Source: Paracoccaceae bacterium (GTDB lineage: Bacteria > Pseudomonadota > Alphaproteobacteria > Rhodobacterales > Rhodobacteraceae). Taken from it: a stretch of 38,473 bases of DNA. Under the pieces are notes generated by a model, which was not told the origin of the DNA, searched no databases, and saw nothing but the letters and a program-made list of their open reading frames with translations. The position numbers and the translations under genes were made by a program. Shown here one piece after another: positions 19,125 to 27,953 of this stretch; position 1 is the stretch's first letter, and every line of letters starts with the position of its first letter. The stretch covers positions 1 through 38,473 of the forward strand of contig JABURR010000045.1 in NCBI GenBank assembly GCA_014762635.1, written 5' to 3'.

Positions 19125-19895
19125 TTGGACATACTCTTCAACATGTTGAGCCCGCAAATGCTGGTCTTTGCCTGCGTGGTGGGCGTCGTGGCCGGATTCG
19201 TGAAGGGCGCGGTGGGCTTTGCCATGCCGATGATCATGATCTCGGGGCTTGGGTCCTTCCTCGCGCCCGATGTCGCACTCGCGGCATTGATCGTGCCGAC
19301 GGTGGTGTCGAACCTCTGGCAGGCGTCGCGCGGCGGACTCGCCGCGACGGTGCTGGCGATGCGGCAGTTTGGTCTCTACCTGGCGATCGTGCTGGTCTTC
19401 ATCGGCTTCAGCGCGCAGCTCGTGACGCTGCTGCCGGGGCAGGTGTTGCTGCTGTTCCTCGGGGTCCCGGTGACACTGTTCGCGGCTTCGCAGCTACTGG
19501 GCTGGCAGCTTCGGTTTCGGCCCGAGAATCGGCGCCGGGTCGAGGTGATCACCGCCTCGGTCGCGGGGTTCATCGGCGGGGTGTCCGGGGTCTGGGGGCC
19601 GCCGACCGTGGCCTTCCTGACCGCGCTGGAGACGCCCAAGGCCGACCAGATGCGCATTCAGGGCGTGGTCTATGGTCTTGGCGCGGTGGTTCTGTTCGGT
19701 GCGCATCTGCGGTCGGGCATATTGAATGCCGAGACGATGCCGCTTTCGATCGCCATGGTGCTGCCGGCCCTGGCGGGAATGGCCGTGGGATTCCGGGCGG
19801 GGGACCGGATGGACCAGCAGAAATTCCGCCGCGCGACGCTGGCGGTTCTGGTGGTTGCGGGTCTGAACCTGGTGCGGCGCGGGCTGATGGGCTGA
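19125..19895 (+). CDS. TauE/SafE-family (sulfite exporter-like) permease
   Basis: The 256-residue membrane protein belongs to the TauE/SafE (former DUF81) family of anion or organosulfonate-related exporters. The two family repeats are visible: VVGVVAGFVKGAVGFAMPM near the N-terminus and VAGFIGGVSGVWGPPTVAFL near residue 150, within about eight hydrophobic segments. Substrate is unknown; no taurine or sulfite genes are nearby. The start is uncertain: TTG 19125 has GAGG eight bases upstream and gives MDILFNMLSPQM, while the ATG at 19143 has no ribosome binding site. It is divergent from mcd. Confidence 0.87.
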   Translation: MDILFNMLSPQMLVFACVVGVVAGFVKGAVGFAMPMIMISGLGSFLAPDVALAALIVPTVVSNLWQASRGGLAATVLAMRQFGLYLAIVLVFIGFSAQLVTLLPGQVLLLFLGVPVTLFAASQLLGWQLRFRPENRRRVEVITASVAGFIGGVSGVWGPPTVAFLTALETPKADQMRIQGVVYGLGAVVLFGAHLRSGILNAETMPLSIAMVLPALAGMAVGFRAGDRMDQQKFRRATLAVLVVAGLNLVRRGLMG

Positions 19896-19898
19896 GCC

Positions 19899-20015
19899 TC
19901 AGGTCAGAAAACCGCGAAGTGCGAAGGCCACCACTCCCAAGACAAGGCAGATGTTCATCGCCCAGAACAGGCGGGTCCGGCGTTCGCGGTTGGTGAGTCG
20001 TCTGCGGTCAGTCAT
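19899..20015 (-). CDS. Small 38-residue single-span membrane protein (hypothetical)
   Basis: An ATG at 20015 overlaps the end of the flavoprotein gene by eight bases and runs to a TGA at 19899, three bases short of the convergent TauE stop, filling the gap exactly. The product has an arginine-rich N-terminus (TDRRRLTNRERRTRL) followed by one hydrophobic helix (FWAMNICLVLGVVAFAL) and a short RGFLT tail, the pattern of a positive-inside single-span protein. A weak GGAG lies about eleven bases before the ATG. I do not recognise the family. Its place suggests a partner or stability factor of the flavoprotein; that is inference, and translation is unproven. Confidence 0.5.
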   Translation of the reverse strand: MTDRRRLTNRERRTRLFWAMNICLVLGVVAFALRGFLT

Positions 20016-21327
20016 AGGCGAAGCGCTCCGACAGGATGTTTCCGGGCGGGATGCCCAGATCGATCAGCGCGGGTTCCACCGCGTCCAGCATCGGCGGCGG
20101 GCCGCAGAGCACATAGAGCCAGTCGCGCCGCTCCGCCGTGCCGAACTCCTTGGCGAGCAGGTCGCGGTCGATCATGCCGGTGAGACCGCTCCAGCGCCCC
20201 CCGGGTTCCGAAAGCACCAGGGACACCGACAGTGGCCTGCGGGTCGCTAGGTCGTGCAACTCGTCGCGATGGGCGATTTGGTCCTCGGTCCGGTTCCCGT
20301 ATATCAGCACTGCGGGGCGTTCGTCCCCGGTGGCGCGCATCTCGCGCAGGATACCGATGAGCGGGGCAAGCCCCACGCCACCCGCGATCAGCGCAATGCC
20401 CGGCGCCGGGTGCCCGGTGACCGAGAGGTTGCCATGCGGCCCGTCGAGATAGGCGCGGGTGCCGGAGTGGGTCTGCCCGATCTGGTGGGTGAAATCGCCC
20501 AGTTCCTTGATCAGGAAACTGACCTCGGGTCCGGCGCCGGGGGCCGAACTGATCGAGAAGGGATGCTCGCACAGGGAAAACGGGCTGTGGCCGATATTGA
20601 GCCAGGCGAATTGCCCGGCCTCGTAGCTCAGGCCCGCGTGGCCTTCGGGGCGCAGGCGCACCTCCCACGTGGCGCGGGCGGCGGGCTTGACCGAGGTCAC
20701 GACCCAGGGGCGACGGGTCTGAGCGAGGGGCTTCAGAACATAGACCACCGCAAGCGACAGAACCGCCAACCCGAAGAGCCCGGCCCAGAGCCAGAACATC
20801 GCCGGGTCGGCGCTGTAGCGTCCGGCGCGGATCGCGTGCAGCACCGCCGCGCCCGCGACCAGAACCGCGCCCAGCCCATGCATCAGCCGCCAGGTCTCGT
20901 ACCTGTAGCCCAGCGTCGAACGCGCAAGGGCCGAGGCCACCAGCGCGGCGAGCAGTACCCAGGCGATGATGCCGGGGATCAGGCCGTGGGGGTCATAGTT
21001 GAGCGTCAGTTGCCGGGTCGTGTCCCAAGGGTAGGGCGGGTTCATCTCGGCCCGGTAGAGGAACGGATGGATCAATGCGAAGACCAGCGCGCTGCGGGCA
21101 AAAAGCTGGTGAAACCGCATGGTCACGTCCATGCCGATGCGGCGAGAGACCACTCGGAACCGGCCGGAGAGGACGAATTCCACCAGCATCGCCACCAGCG
21201 CCAGAAGCCCAGCGCCCGAGGCCAGTTCATCCCAGATTGATCGGGGTGGCAGACCCTGCAAGGCAGCCAGCGCGAGGGGCGTCAGGGCAATGGCAAGATA
21301 GGCCAGGATCAGGATCGGGGCAGGCAA
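20008..21327 (-). CDS. Ferric-reductase-like transmembrane flavoprotein (FAD/NAD(P)H-binding)
   Basis: The protein of about 439 residues couples an N-terminal ferric-reductase-type domain of some six membrane helices with possible haem histidines (FHQLFARSALVFALIHPFL, WRLMHGLGAVLVAGAAVLH) to a C-terminal ferredoxin-reductase-type module. FAD binding is suggested by CEHPFSISSAPG, and nucleotide binding by LIAGGVGLAPLIGILREM and YVLCGPPPMLDAV. It could pass electrons from NAD(P)H across the inner membrane; the acceptor is unknown. The start is a TTG: 21327 has GAGG six bases before it, while the upstream TTG at 21333 directly abuts the GAGG. A GC hairpin precedes the ribosome binding site. The 38-residue ORF overlaps its end. 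Confidence 0.85.
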   Translation of the reverse strand: MPAPILILAYLAIALTPLALAALQGLPPRSIWDELASGAGLLALVAMLVEFVLSGRFRVVSRRIGMDVTMRFHQLFARSALVFALIHPFLYRAEMNPPYPWDTTRQLTLNYDPHGLIPGIIAWVLLAALVASALARSTLGYRYETWRLMHGLGAVLVAGAAVLHAIRAGRYSADPAMFWLWAGLFGLAVLSLAVVYVLKPLAQTRRPWVVTSVKPAARATWEVRLRPEGHAGLSYEAGQFAWLNIGHSPFSLCEHPFSISSAPGAGPEVSFLIKELGDFTHQIGQTHSGTRAYLDGPHGNLSVTGHPAPGIALIAGGVGLAPLIGILREMRATGDERPAVLIYGNRTEDQIAHRDELHDLATRRPLSVSLVLSEPGGRWSGLTGMIDRDLLAKEFGTAERRDWLYVLCGPPPMLDAVEPALIDLGIPPGNILSERFAYD

Positions 21328-21344
21328 CTGCAACCTCGTGACAA

Positions 21345-21365
21345 CCGGCGGCCCGCTGCCGCCGG
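21345..21365 (-). promoter_or_regulatory. GC-rich hairpin just upstream of the flavoprotein start
   Basis: A perfect 8-bp stem CCGGCGGC / GCCGCCGG with a five-base loop lies 17 bases from the proposed TTG start, immediately before the GAGG ribosome binding site. There is no T tract, so it is not a classical terminator. Confidence 0.45.
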
Positions 21366-21413
21366 GGAGAGCCTAGCAGCACGGGCGGCACCCGAGGAAC
21401 CCCGCGGCAAAAG

Positions 21414-21442
21414 AAAAGGCCGCGGGGCTGCCGCGGCCTTTT
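21414..21442 (-). terminator. pckA terminator
   Basis: A perfect 12-bp inverted repeat AAAAGGCCGCGG / CCGCGGCCTTTT with a five-base loop, 21 bases beyond the pckA stop. On the minus strand the stem ends in a U run. Confidence 0.92.
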
Positions 21443-21463
21443 CGAAGATCTTTCGTATCCGTG

Positions 21464-23062
<1,599 letters not shown>

Positions 23063-23208
23063 GTCCTGCAATCTCCCTGCGCCCTTTTGGCGCTACCAGG
23101 TTAGTCCGAGATCGCGTGGCCTCAGCGCCACGCTTCGGCGCATCGGAAGGCGCCGATGAGGGTGCCTATAACACGGGGATTTTATCGGGGAACAGGCGTC
23201 AATCTGGC

Positions 23209-23239
23209 AGTTAGCGCAATCACTTCCGAGTTAGCGCAA
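23209..23239. promoter_or_regulatory. Tandem LacI-type operator-like sites upstream of pckA
   Basis: AGTTAGCGCAA occurs at 23209-23219 and again at 23229-23239, exactly 20 bp apart, so both lie on the same DNA face. Each is a near-palindrome around the central CG (GTTAGCGCAATC and GTTAGCGCAACC against an ideal GTTAGCGCTAAC). LacI-family regulators called PckR or CceR control pckA in alphaproteobacteria; assignment to them is inference. Confidence 0.5.
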
Positions 23240-23369
23240 CCAACCGGTGTGACAAAGGGGCTGCACAAAAAAACGGCACTGTGGAAATCTGGTCGAATAC
23301 TGTAGCGAAGCTATAGTTTCGATTTCAGTTGTTATTGCCGATTCGCACTTAGCGGTTGATCCTAACGCA

Positions 23370-23391
23370 TGAAAACAAGAGAATGTTTTCA
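23370..23391. promoter_or_regulatory. Inverted repeat upstream of chvI
   Basis: A perfect 7-bp inverted repeat TGAAAAC / GTTTTCA with an eight-base spacer lies 33 bases before the chvI ATG, placing it in the core promoter or leader. Regulator unknown. Confidence 0.5.
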
Positions 23392-23423
23392 CGCTGGACG
23401 GCATGTAATTCAGGGGCGGGCTT

Positions 23424-24125
23424 ATGTCGCGTATCGCATTGGTCGATGATGACCGTAATATTTTGACCTCGGTGGCCATGACGCTGGAGGCGGAAGGCTT
23501 CGAGGTGGAAACCTATAATGACGGTCAGTCCGCTCTGGAGGCGTTCAACAAGCGGATGCCCGACATGGCGGTGCTCGACATCAAGATGCCCCGGATGGAC
23601 GGGATGGATCTGCTGCAACGGATGCGGCAGAAGACCTCGATCCCGGTAATCTTCCTCACCTCCAAGGATGACGAGATCGACGAGGTTCTGGGCCTGCGCA
23701 TGGGCGCCGACGACTACGTGAAGAAGCCGTTCTCTCAGCGTCTTCTGGTGGAGCGTATCCGCGCCCTGCTGCGTCGCCAGGAAGCCATCGCCACCGGCGA
23801 GGTCGGCGAGACCGAGGACAGCAAGATCATGGTGCGCGGCCAGCTTTCCATGGACCCGCTGCGCCACTTCGTCACGTGGAAGGGTCGCGAGGTTTCCCTC
23901 ACGGTGACCGAGTTCCTGTTGCTTCAGGCACTTGCACAGCGTCCGGGCTTCGTGAAGAGCCGGGATCAATTGATGGACGTGGCCTATGACGATCAGGTCT
24001 ACGTGGACGACCGGACGATCGACAGCCACATCAAGCGCCTGCGCAAGAAGATGCGGTCCGTAGATGACGATTTCTCGGCGATCGAAACGCTTTACGGCAT
24101 CGGTTATCGCTACAACGAAGAATAG
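23424..24125 (+). CDS. chvI: Response regulator ChvI (OmpR family)
   Basis: The 233-residue cytoplasmic response regulator pairs with the sensor ChvG encoded next. The receiver domain shows the acidic triplet LVDDD at residues 6-10, the phospho-acceptor Asp52 in VLDIKMP, and the conserved lysine in ADDYVKKPF. The C-terminal winged-helix DNA-binding domain includes [19 protein letters not shown] and [17 protein letters not shown]. Its identity as ChvI rather than another OmpR member is supported by the downstream order chvG-hprK-rapZ-EIIA-HPr and by divergent pckA, a linkage known in alphaproteobacteria. ChvI/ChvG control envelope, acid-stress and central metabolic genes in relatives. Confidence 0.95.
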   Translation: MSRIALVDDDRNILTSVAMTLEAEGFEVETYNDGQSALEAFNKRMPDMAVLDIKMPRMDGMDLLQRMRQKTSIPVIFLTSKDDEIDEVLGLRMGADDYVKKPFSQRLLVERIRALLRRQEAIATGEVGETEDSKIMVRGQLSMDPLRHFVTWKGREVSLTVTEFLLLQALAQRPGFVKSRDQLMDVAYDDQVYVDDRTIDSHIKRLRKKMRSVDDDFSAIETLYGIGYRYNEE

Positions 24126-24139
24126 ATGTCCGAGAATAG

Positions 24140-25867
24140 ATGCCATTGACCTTCGGAATACGTCGGCAGCGCGCCCTGAGACAGCGTGATGCCGAAGTGG
24201 TCCTGGGCGATGACTGGGTCGCCCCGGAGCGCAGTTCCGCGCAGGAAATTACCCAGCGAAACCAGCGCCGTCGCCTGGTTGCGATCAACCGGTCTCCGCT
24301 GGCGCGCAAGATCATCGCCTTCAATCTCATGGCGCTGGTGGTCCTGGTGTCCGGGGTTCTCTATCTCAACGCTTCCAGCAACAGCCTCGTCTCGCAGCAC
24401 GAGGCTGCCTTGGCCGCTCAGGCCGAACTGGTGGCGGATGTCTTTGAGGCCAAGCTTCCCAGCAGTGGTCCGGTCAACCTGGTTACCGGAGAGGGACTCA
24501 ATGCGCCCGAGGTTCTTGCGAAGATCGACCTGCCTGATGGCGTGGACATCCTTGTCTTTGATCGCGCCGAAACCTTGATCGCCACCACCGAGAACATGCC
24601 GCGATTCTCCGTGCCACCGGTGGGCGGGATCGAGGATGATCGCTCCACGCTGATCACGGACATGTTGATCAGCCTGTGGGAGGCTATAAGCCTGCTGATC
24701 GAGCCCCTGAGCCCGGAGTTCGAGGGAACAACGACCGAGGAACTCGCACGTAGCCTGCTGCCCAGCACGCTTCTGGGAATCACCAACGTTGGAAACGGCG
24801 TCACGGCAGAGGGCAACGCGATCTATTCTGTGGCGACGCCGATCGTCCACAATGGCCAGACCATCGCCATCGTCGCCCTGACCAGCGCCGCGGGTGAGAT
24901 TGATCTGCTTGTCAGAAGCGAACGCGAGCAGGTTCTTCAGGTCTTCGTGGTTGCCATCGTCGTATCTCTTGGTCTGAGCCTGGTGCTGGCCTCGACCATC
25001 GCCAACCCGATCGCCGACCTTGCGGCGGCTGCTGAATCGGGGCGTGATCGAAACGATCGGCAGGTGAACCTCGGCCGCATCCGGATTCCGGACCTCAGCG
25101 CCAGGCCGGACGAGATCGGCCGGTTGTCCGGCGCGCTGCGAGGCATGGTCTCGGCGCTCTATGACCGGATCGACGCGAACGAACAATTCGCCGCCGACGT
25201 GGCGCATGAAATCAAGAACCCGCTCGCCTCGCTGCGCTCTGCTGTCGGGACCTTGCGGGTGGCCAAGCGCGACGACCAGCGCGACAAGCTGCTCGATGTG
25301 ATTGATCATGACGTGCGCCGCCTCGACCGCCTGGTGAGCGATATTTCCAACGCGTCCCGCCTCGACAGTGAGCTTGTGCGCGAGGAGGAGGAGAATTTCG
25401 ACCTCCTGACGATGTTGCGCAACCTGACCGATTTTCTTGGCCGCGAGGCAACGGAAAAGGGCATCGAGTTCATCGCCGACTATCCGGATGAACCGGTGAT
25501 GCTGCACGGGCTCGAGGCGCGGCTGGCGCAGGTCTTCGTGAACCTGATAACCAACGCAATATCCTTCTGCGGCGAGGGTGACGCGATCCGGGTCTGGACC
25601 AGGCGGCGCGAGAACCGCGTTCTGGTCGTGGTGGAAGACACCGGGCCCGGCATTCCAGAGGGCGCGCTGGGCAAGATCTTCAACCGCTTCTACACCGAGC
25701 GCCCCGAGGACCATTTCGGCAACAACTCGGGCCTCGGCCTCGCGATCTCGAAGCAGATCATCGAAGCCCATGGCGGCGTGATCTGGGCCGAGAACATCCG
25801 CCCGACGGGGGCCGATTCCTCCTCGACACCGCTTGGCGCGCGCTTCGTGGTCGGGCTGCCCTTGTGA
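24140..25867 (+). CDS. chvG: Sensor histidine kinase ChvG
   Basis: The 575-residue inner-membrane kinase has a basic N-terminal cytoplasmic stretch, a first membrane helix (IIAFNLMALVVLVSGVLYLN, about residues 58-77), a periplasmic sensor region of roughly 190 residues, a second helix (VFVVAIVVSLGLSLVLAST), a HAMP-like linker, then the H-box VAHEIKNPLASLR with His356 as phosphorylation site, and the ATP-binding N, G1 and G2 boxes (NLITNAISF, EDTGPGIPEG, GLGLAISKQI). The start lies 14 bases after chvI. Its TGA overlaps the GTG start of hprK, showing translational coupling of two-component and PTS-control genes. Confidence 0.95.
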   Translation: MPLTFGIRRQRALRQRDAEVVLGDDWVAPERSSAQEITQRNQRRRLVAINRSPLARKIIAFNLMALVVLVSGVLYLNASSNSLVSQHEAALAAQAELVADVFEAKLPSSGPVNLVTGEGLNAPEVLAKIDLPDGVDILVFDRAETLIATTENMPRFSVPPVGGIEDDRSTLITDMLISLWEAISLLIEPLSPEFEGTTTEELARSLLPSTLLGITNVGNGVTAEGNAIYSVATPIVHNGQTIAIVALTSAAGEIDLLVRSEREQVLQVFVVAIVVSLGLSLVLASTIANPIADLAAAAESGRDRNDRQVNLGRIRIPDLSARPDEIGRLSGALRGMVSALYDRIDANEQFAADVAHEIKNPLASLRSAVGTLRVAKRDDQRDKLLDVIDHDVRRLDRLVSDISNASRLDSELVREEEENFDLLTMLRNLTDFLGREATEKGIEFIADYPDEPVMLHGLEARLAQVFVNLITNAISFCGEGDAIRVWTRRRENRVLVVVEDTGPGIPEGALGKIFNRFYTERPEDHFGNNSGLGLAISKQIIEAHGGVIWAENIRPTGADSSSTPLGARFVVGLPL

Positions 25868-26322
25868 GCCGGGCGGCGGACGCCCCCGGCGCGGGCCGCC
25901 AAACCGATAGAACCATCATGCACGCGACCTCGGTGGCGCTTGGAAATTCGGGGCTGCTGATCCGCGGTGCCTCGGGTAGCGGCAAGTCGGGGCTCGCTCT
26001 GCAGCTCATGGCTTTCGGGGCTCGATTGATCTCGGACGATGGCACGGTGATCACCGTGCACGAGGGCGGGCTGATGATGACCGCCCCGGAAAAGATTTCG
26101 GGCCTGATCGAGGCGCGGGGAATCGGATTGCTGCAGGCGGATGTCCAACCTTCCGCATGGCTCCGGCTCGTAGTCGATCTCGACGAGGTCGAGGCAGAGC
26201 GCCTGCCGCCGCACCGGACCTGCGATTTGCTGGGCCAGAAGGTCGCTTTGCTACACAAGGTCGAGAGCCCCCATTTTCCCGCGGCGGTTCTGCAATATCT
26301 GAAGGGAGGTCGACACGCATGA
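25864..26322 (+). CDS. hprK: HPr kinase/phosphorylase, short alphaproteobacterial type
   Basis: The 152-residue protein corresponds to only the C-terminal catalytic domain of HprK, as is normal in alphaproteobacteria; it would phosphorylate HPr on a serine and reverse this. The Walker A loop GASGSGKS lies at residues 35-42, followed by LISDDGTVI and the HprK signature ISGLIEARGIGLL. The GTG start at 25864 overlaps the chvG stop; the ATG at 25918 is an alternative that would shorten the protein by 18 residues. The matching substrate, HPr with Ser50, is encoded at 27645. Its stop overlaps the rapZ start (ATGA). Confidence 0.93.
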   Translation: MSRAADAPGAGRQTDRTIMHATSVALGNSGLLIRGASGSGKSGLALQLMAFGARLISDDGTVITVHEGGLMMTAPEKISGLIEARGIGLLQADVQPSAWLRLVVDLDEVEAERLPPHRTCDLLGQKVALLHKVESPHFPAAVLQYLKGGRHA

Positions 26323-27230
26323 TGGCAACGGATCTCCCGATGCAAAAGCAAGACAGGGCGCACAGGGTCCTCTTCGTCACCGGCCCGTCCGGAGCCGGGC
26401 GGTCGACCGCGATCAACGCGCTGGAGGACCTGGGATTCGAGACGATCGACAACATGCCGCTCAGCCTGTTGCCACGCCTTCTGGGTGGTCCGCCGCTGGA
26501 ACCGCCGCTGGCCTTCGGTCTCGATGTGCGAAACCGGGATTTCTCATCCGATATCGTGGCTAACCTGTTCGACAAGCTGGAAGCGGACCCAACCGTAGCG
26601 GCCGAGCTTCTCTATCTGGACGCCTCGCCGGACACGCTTCTTCGGCGTTACTCGGAAACCCGGCGTCGCCACCCGCTCGCCTCTGATGACCCGCCGGAAA
26701 CGGGTATCGCCCGGGAGCTGGATCTTCTGGTTCCGCTGCGCCATCGCGCGGGCATCCTGATCGACACCAGCGAACTGACGCCGCACGATCTGCGGGCCGA
26801 GATCGAGCGCCATTTCGCACCCGATGCCGACATCGGGCTGGCAGTGACGGTGCAGTCCTTCTCGTTCAAGCGGGGCGTGCCCCGGGGCATCGACCTGCTT
26901 TTTGATGTGCGCTTCCTCAGAAACCCCTATTGGGAGCCGGCGCTGCGCGGTCTCGATGGGCGGGACCCGGCTGTTGCATCGCATATCGAAGAAGACCCGC
27001 GCTACGCGGAATTTTTCGACCGGGTGCTTGGTCTGACCCGGTTCCTGCTTCCGGCCTACAAGCAGGAAGGCAAGGCGCATCTGACCATTGGCCTTGGGTG
27101 CACCGGGGGGCAACACAGGTCGGTTGCCCTGGCGGAAAGACTGGCGAAGGGCCTTGCAGAGGCCGGATGGCGGGTGTCTATAAGGCACAGAGAACTTGAG
27201 CGCCGGGTCGAGGCCCGGCCCGCCAACTGA
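26319..27230 (+). CDS. rapZ: RapZ-family nucleotide-binding RNase adapter protein (YvcJ/YhbJ)
   Basis: The 303-residue protein shows the Walker A loop GPSGAGRS at residues 22-29, the FETIDNMP segment, and the C-terminal GCTGGQHRS motif at 260-268, all typical of RapZ/YvcJ. In E. coli RapZ binds glucosamine-6-phosphate and guides the RNase E cleavage of sRNA GlmZ; in alphaproteobacteria its role is unknown, and linkage to PTS genes is common. The ATG at 26319 has GGGAGG upstream and overlaps the hprK stop; the long in-frame extension upstream overlaps hprK and is rejected. Confidence 0.95.
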   Translation: MMATDLPMQKQDRAHRVLFVTGPSGAGRSTAINALEDLGFETIDNMPLSLLPRLLGGPPLEPPLAFGLDVRNRDFSSDIVANLFDKLEADPTVAAELLYLDASPDTLLRRYSETRRRHPLASDDPPETGIARELDLLVPLRHRAGILIDTSELTPHDLRAEIERHFAPDADIGLAVTVQSFSFKRGVPRGIDLLFDVRFLRNPYWEPALRGLDGRDPAVASHIEEDPRYAEFFDRVLGLTRFLLPAYKQEGKAHLTIGLGCTGGQHRSVALAERLAKGLAEAGWRVSIRHRELERRVEARPAN

Positions 27231-27242
27231 TCGGGGACGGGC

Positions 27243-27638
27243 GTGATCGGGATCGTGATCGTCGCACATGGGGGATTGGCCAGGGAATATCTGGCTGCTG
27301 TCGAACATGTCGTCGGCAAACAGAGCGGTATCCGCGCCATCTCGATCGAGGCCGACCACGACCGAGGCGACAAGCAGAACGAGATCTGTGTCGCGGCGGA
27401 TGACGTCGATGCCGGCGATGGGGTTGTGGTCGTCACCGACATGTTCGGCGGATCGCCATCGAACCTGTCGCTCAGGGCCTGCGTCCCAGAAAACCGGAAG
27501 ATCATTTACGGGGCCAATTTGCCGATGCTGATCAAACTGGCGAAATCCCGCCACAAATCCCTGGACGTCGCAGTGGAACAGGCGCTTCTGGCCGGACGGA
27601 AGTATATTGACAGCTTCAACGGCGCCGTGGAGACATAG
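27243..27638 (+). CDS. PTS EIIA component, mannose type
   Basis: The 131-residue protein matches the EIIA-Man domain. It begins IGIVIVAHGGLAREYL, with His9 as the probable phosphorylation site, and continues with VVVVTDMFGGSPSN and IIYGANLPML, the family landmarks. No EIIB, EIIC or EIID gene is adjacent, so it cannot be part of a complete sugar permease here and more likely has a regulatory role in a PTS-Ntr-like phosphorelay with the HPr that follows. The start is GTG at 27243, 12 bases after rapZ. Confidence 0.93.
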   Translation: MIGIVIVAHGGLAREYLAAVEHVVGKQSGIRAISIEADHDRGDKQNEICVAADDVDAGDGVVVVTDMFGGSPSNLSLRACVPENRKIIYGANLPMLIKLAKSRHKSLDVAVEQALLAGRKYIDSFNGAVET

Positions 27639-27644
27639 TGGGCC

Positions 27645-27926
27645 ATGACCGAAACGATCGTGACCCGAACGCATGAAATCGTGAACGTGAAGGGGCTGCA
27701 CGCCCGCGCGTCGGCCAAGCTGGTCGAGGTGGTCGAAGCCCATGATGCCGAGGCAGAAGTCTCGCGCGATGGGATGAGCGCATCGGGCGACAGCATCATG
27801 GGGCTTTTGATGTTGGCAGCCTCGAATGGAACCACTATTGACGTGCGGACCAGCGGTCCCGAGGCCGAGAAACTGGCCGATGCGCTTGAGGCGCTGGTGG
27901 CGGACCGCTTCGGCGAAGAGATGTAG
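27645..27926 (+). CDS. ptsH: Phosphocarrier protein HPr
   Basis: The 93-residue HPr receives a phosphate from enzyme I on His19 (KGLHARAS) and passes it to EIIA proteins. The regulatory serine is present as Ser50 in SGDSIMGLLMLAA, the expected HprK target, so kinase and substrate are encoded two genes apart. The ATG lies six bases after the EIIA stop. Enzyme I is not in the window. The presence of both phosphorylation sites suggests a signal-integration role rather than sugar import. Confidence 0.95.
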   Translation: MTETIVTRTHEIVNVKGLHARASAKLVEVVEAHDAEAEVSRDGMSASGDSIMGLLMLAASNGTTIDVRTSGPEAEKLADALEALVADRFGEEM

Positions 27927-27953
27927 TTGGGTATCCAGGGAAGAGCGAGAAAC

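Larger units (their letters stand above)
23063..23423. other. Divergent pckA / chvI intergenic regulatory region (361 bp, no gene)
   Basis: No credible ORF is present. From left to right it holds: two short hairpins in what would be the pckA leader (7-bp stem 23114-23133; 6-bp stem 23141-23158); an AT-rich stretch with a possible minus-strand -10 TTATAG (about 23167-23172); two 20-bp-spaced TTAGCGCAA repeats (23209-23239); a further TTAGCG at 23349; and an inverted repeat at 23370-23391 before chvI. Promoters for both genes must lie here but could not be fixed exactly. Confidence 0.7.

Noticed and set aside
26157-26318. Upstream extension of the rapZ frame
   Set aside because: It overlaps hprK, lacks family similarity, and the ATG at 26319 has a good ribosome binding site.
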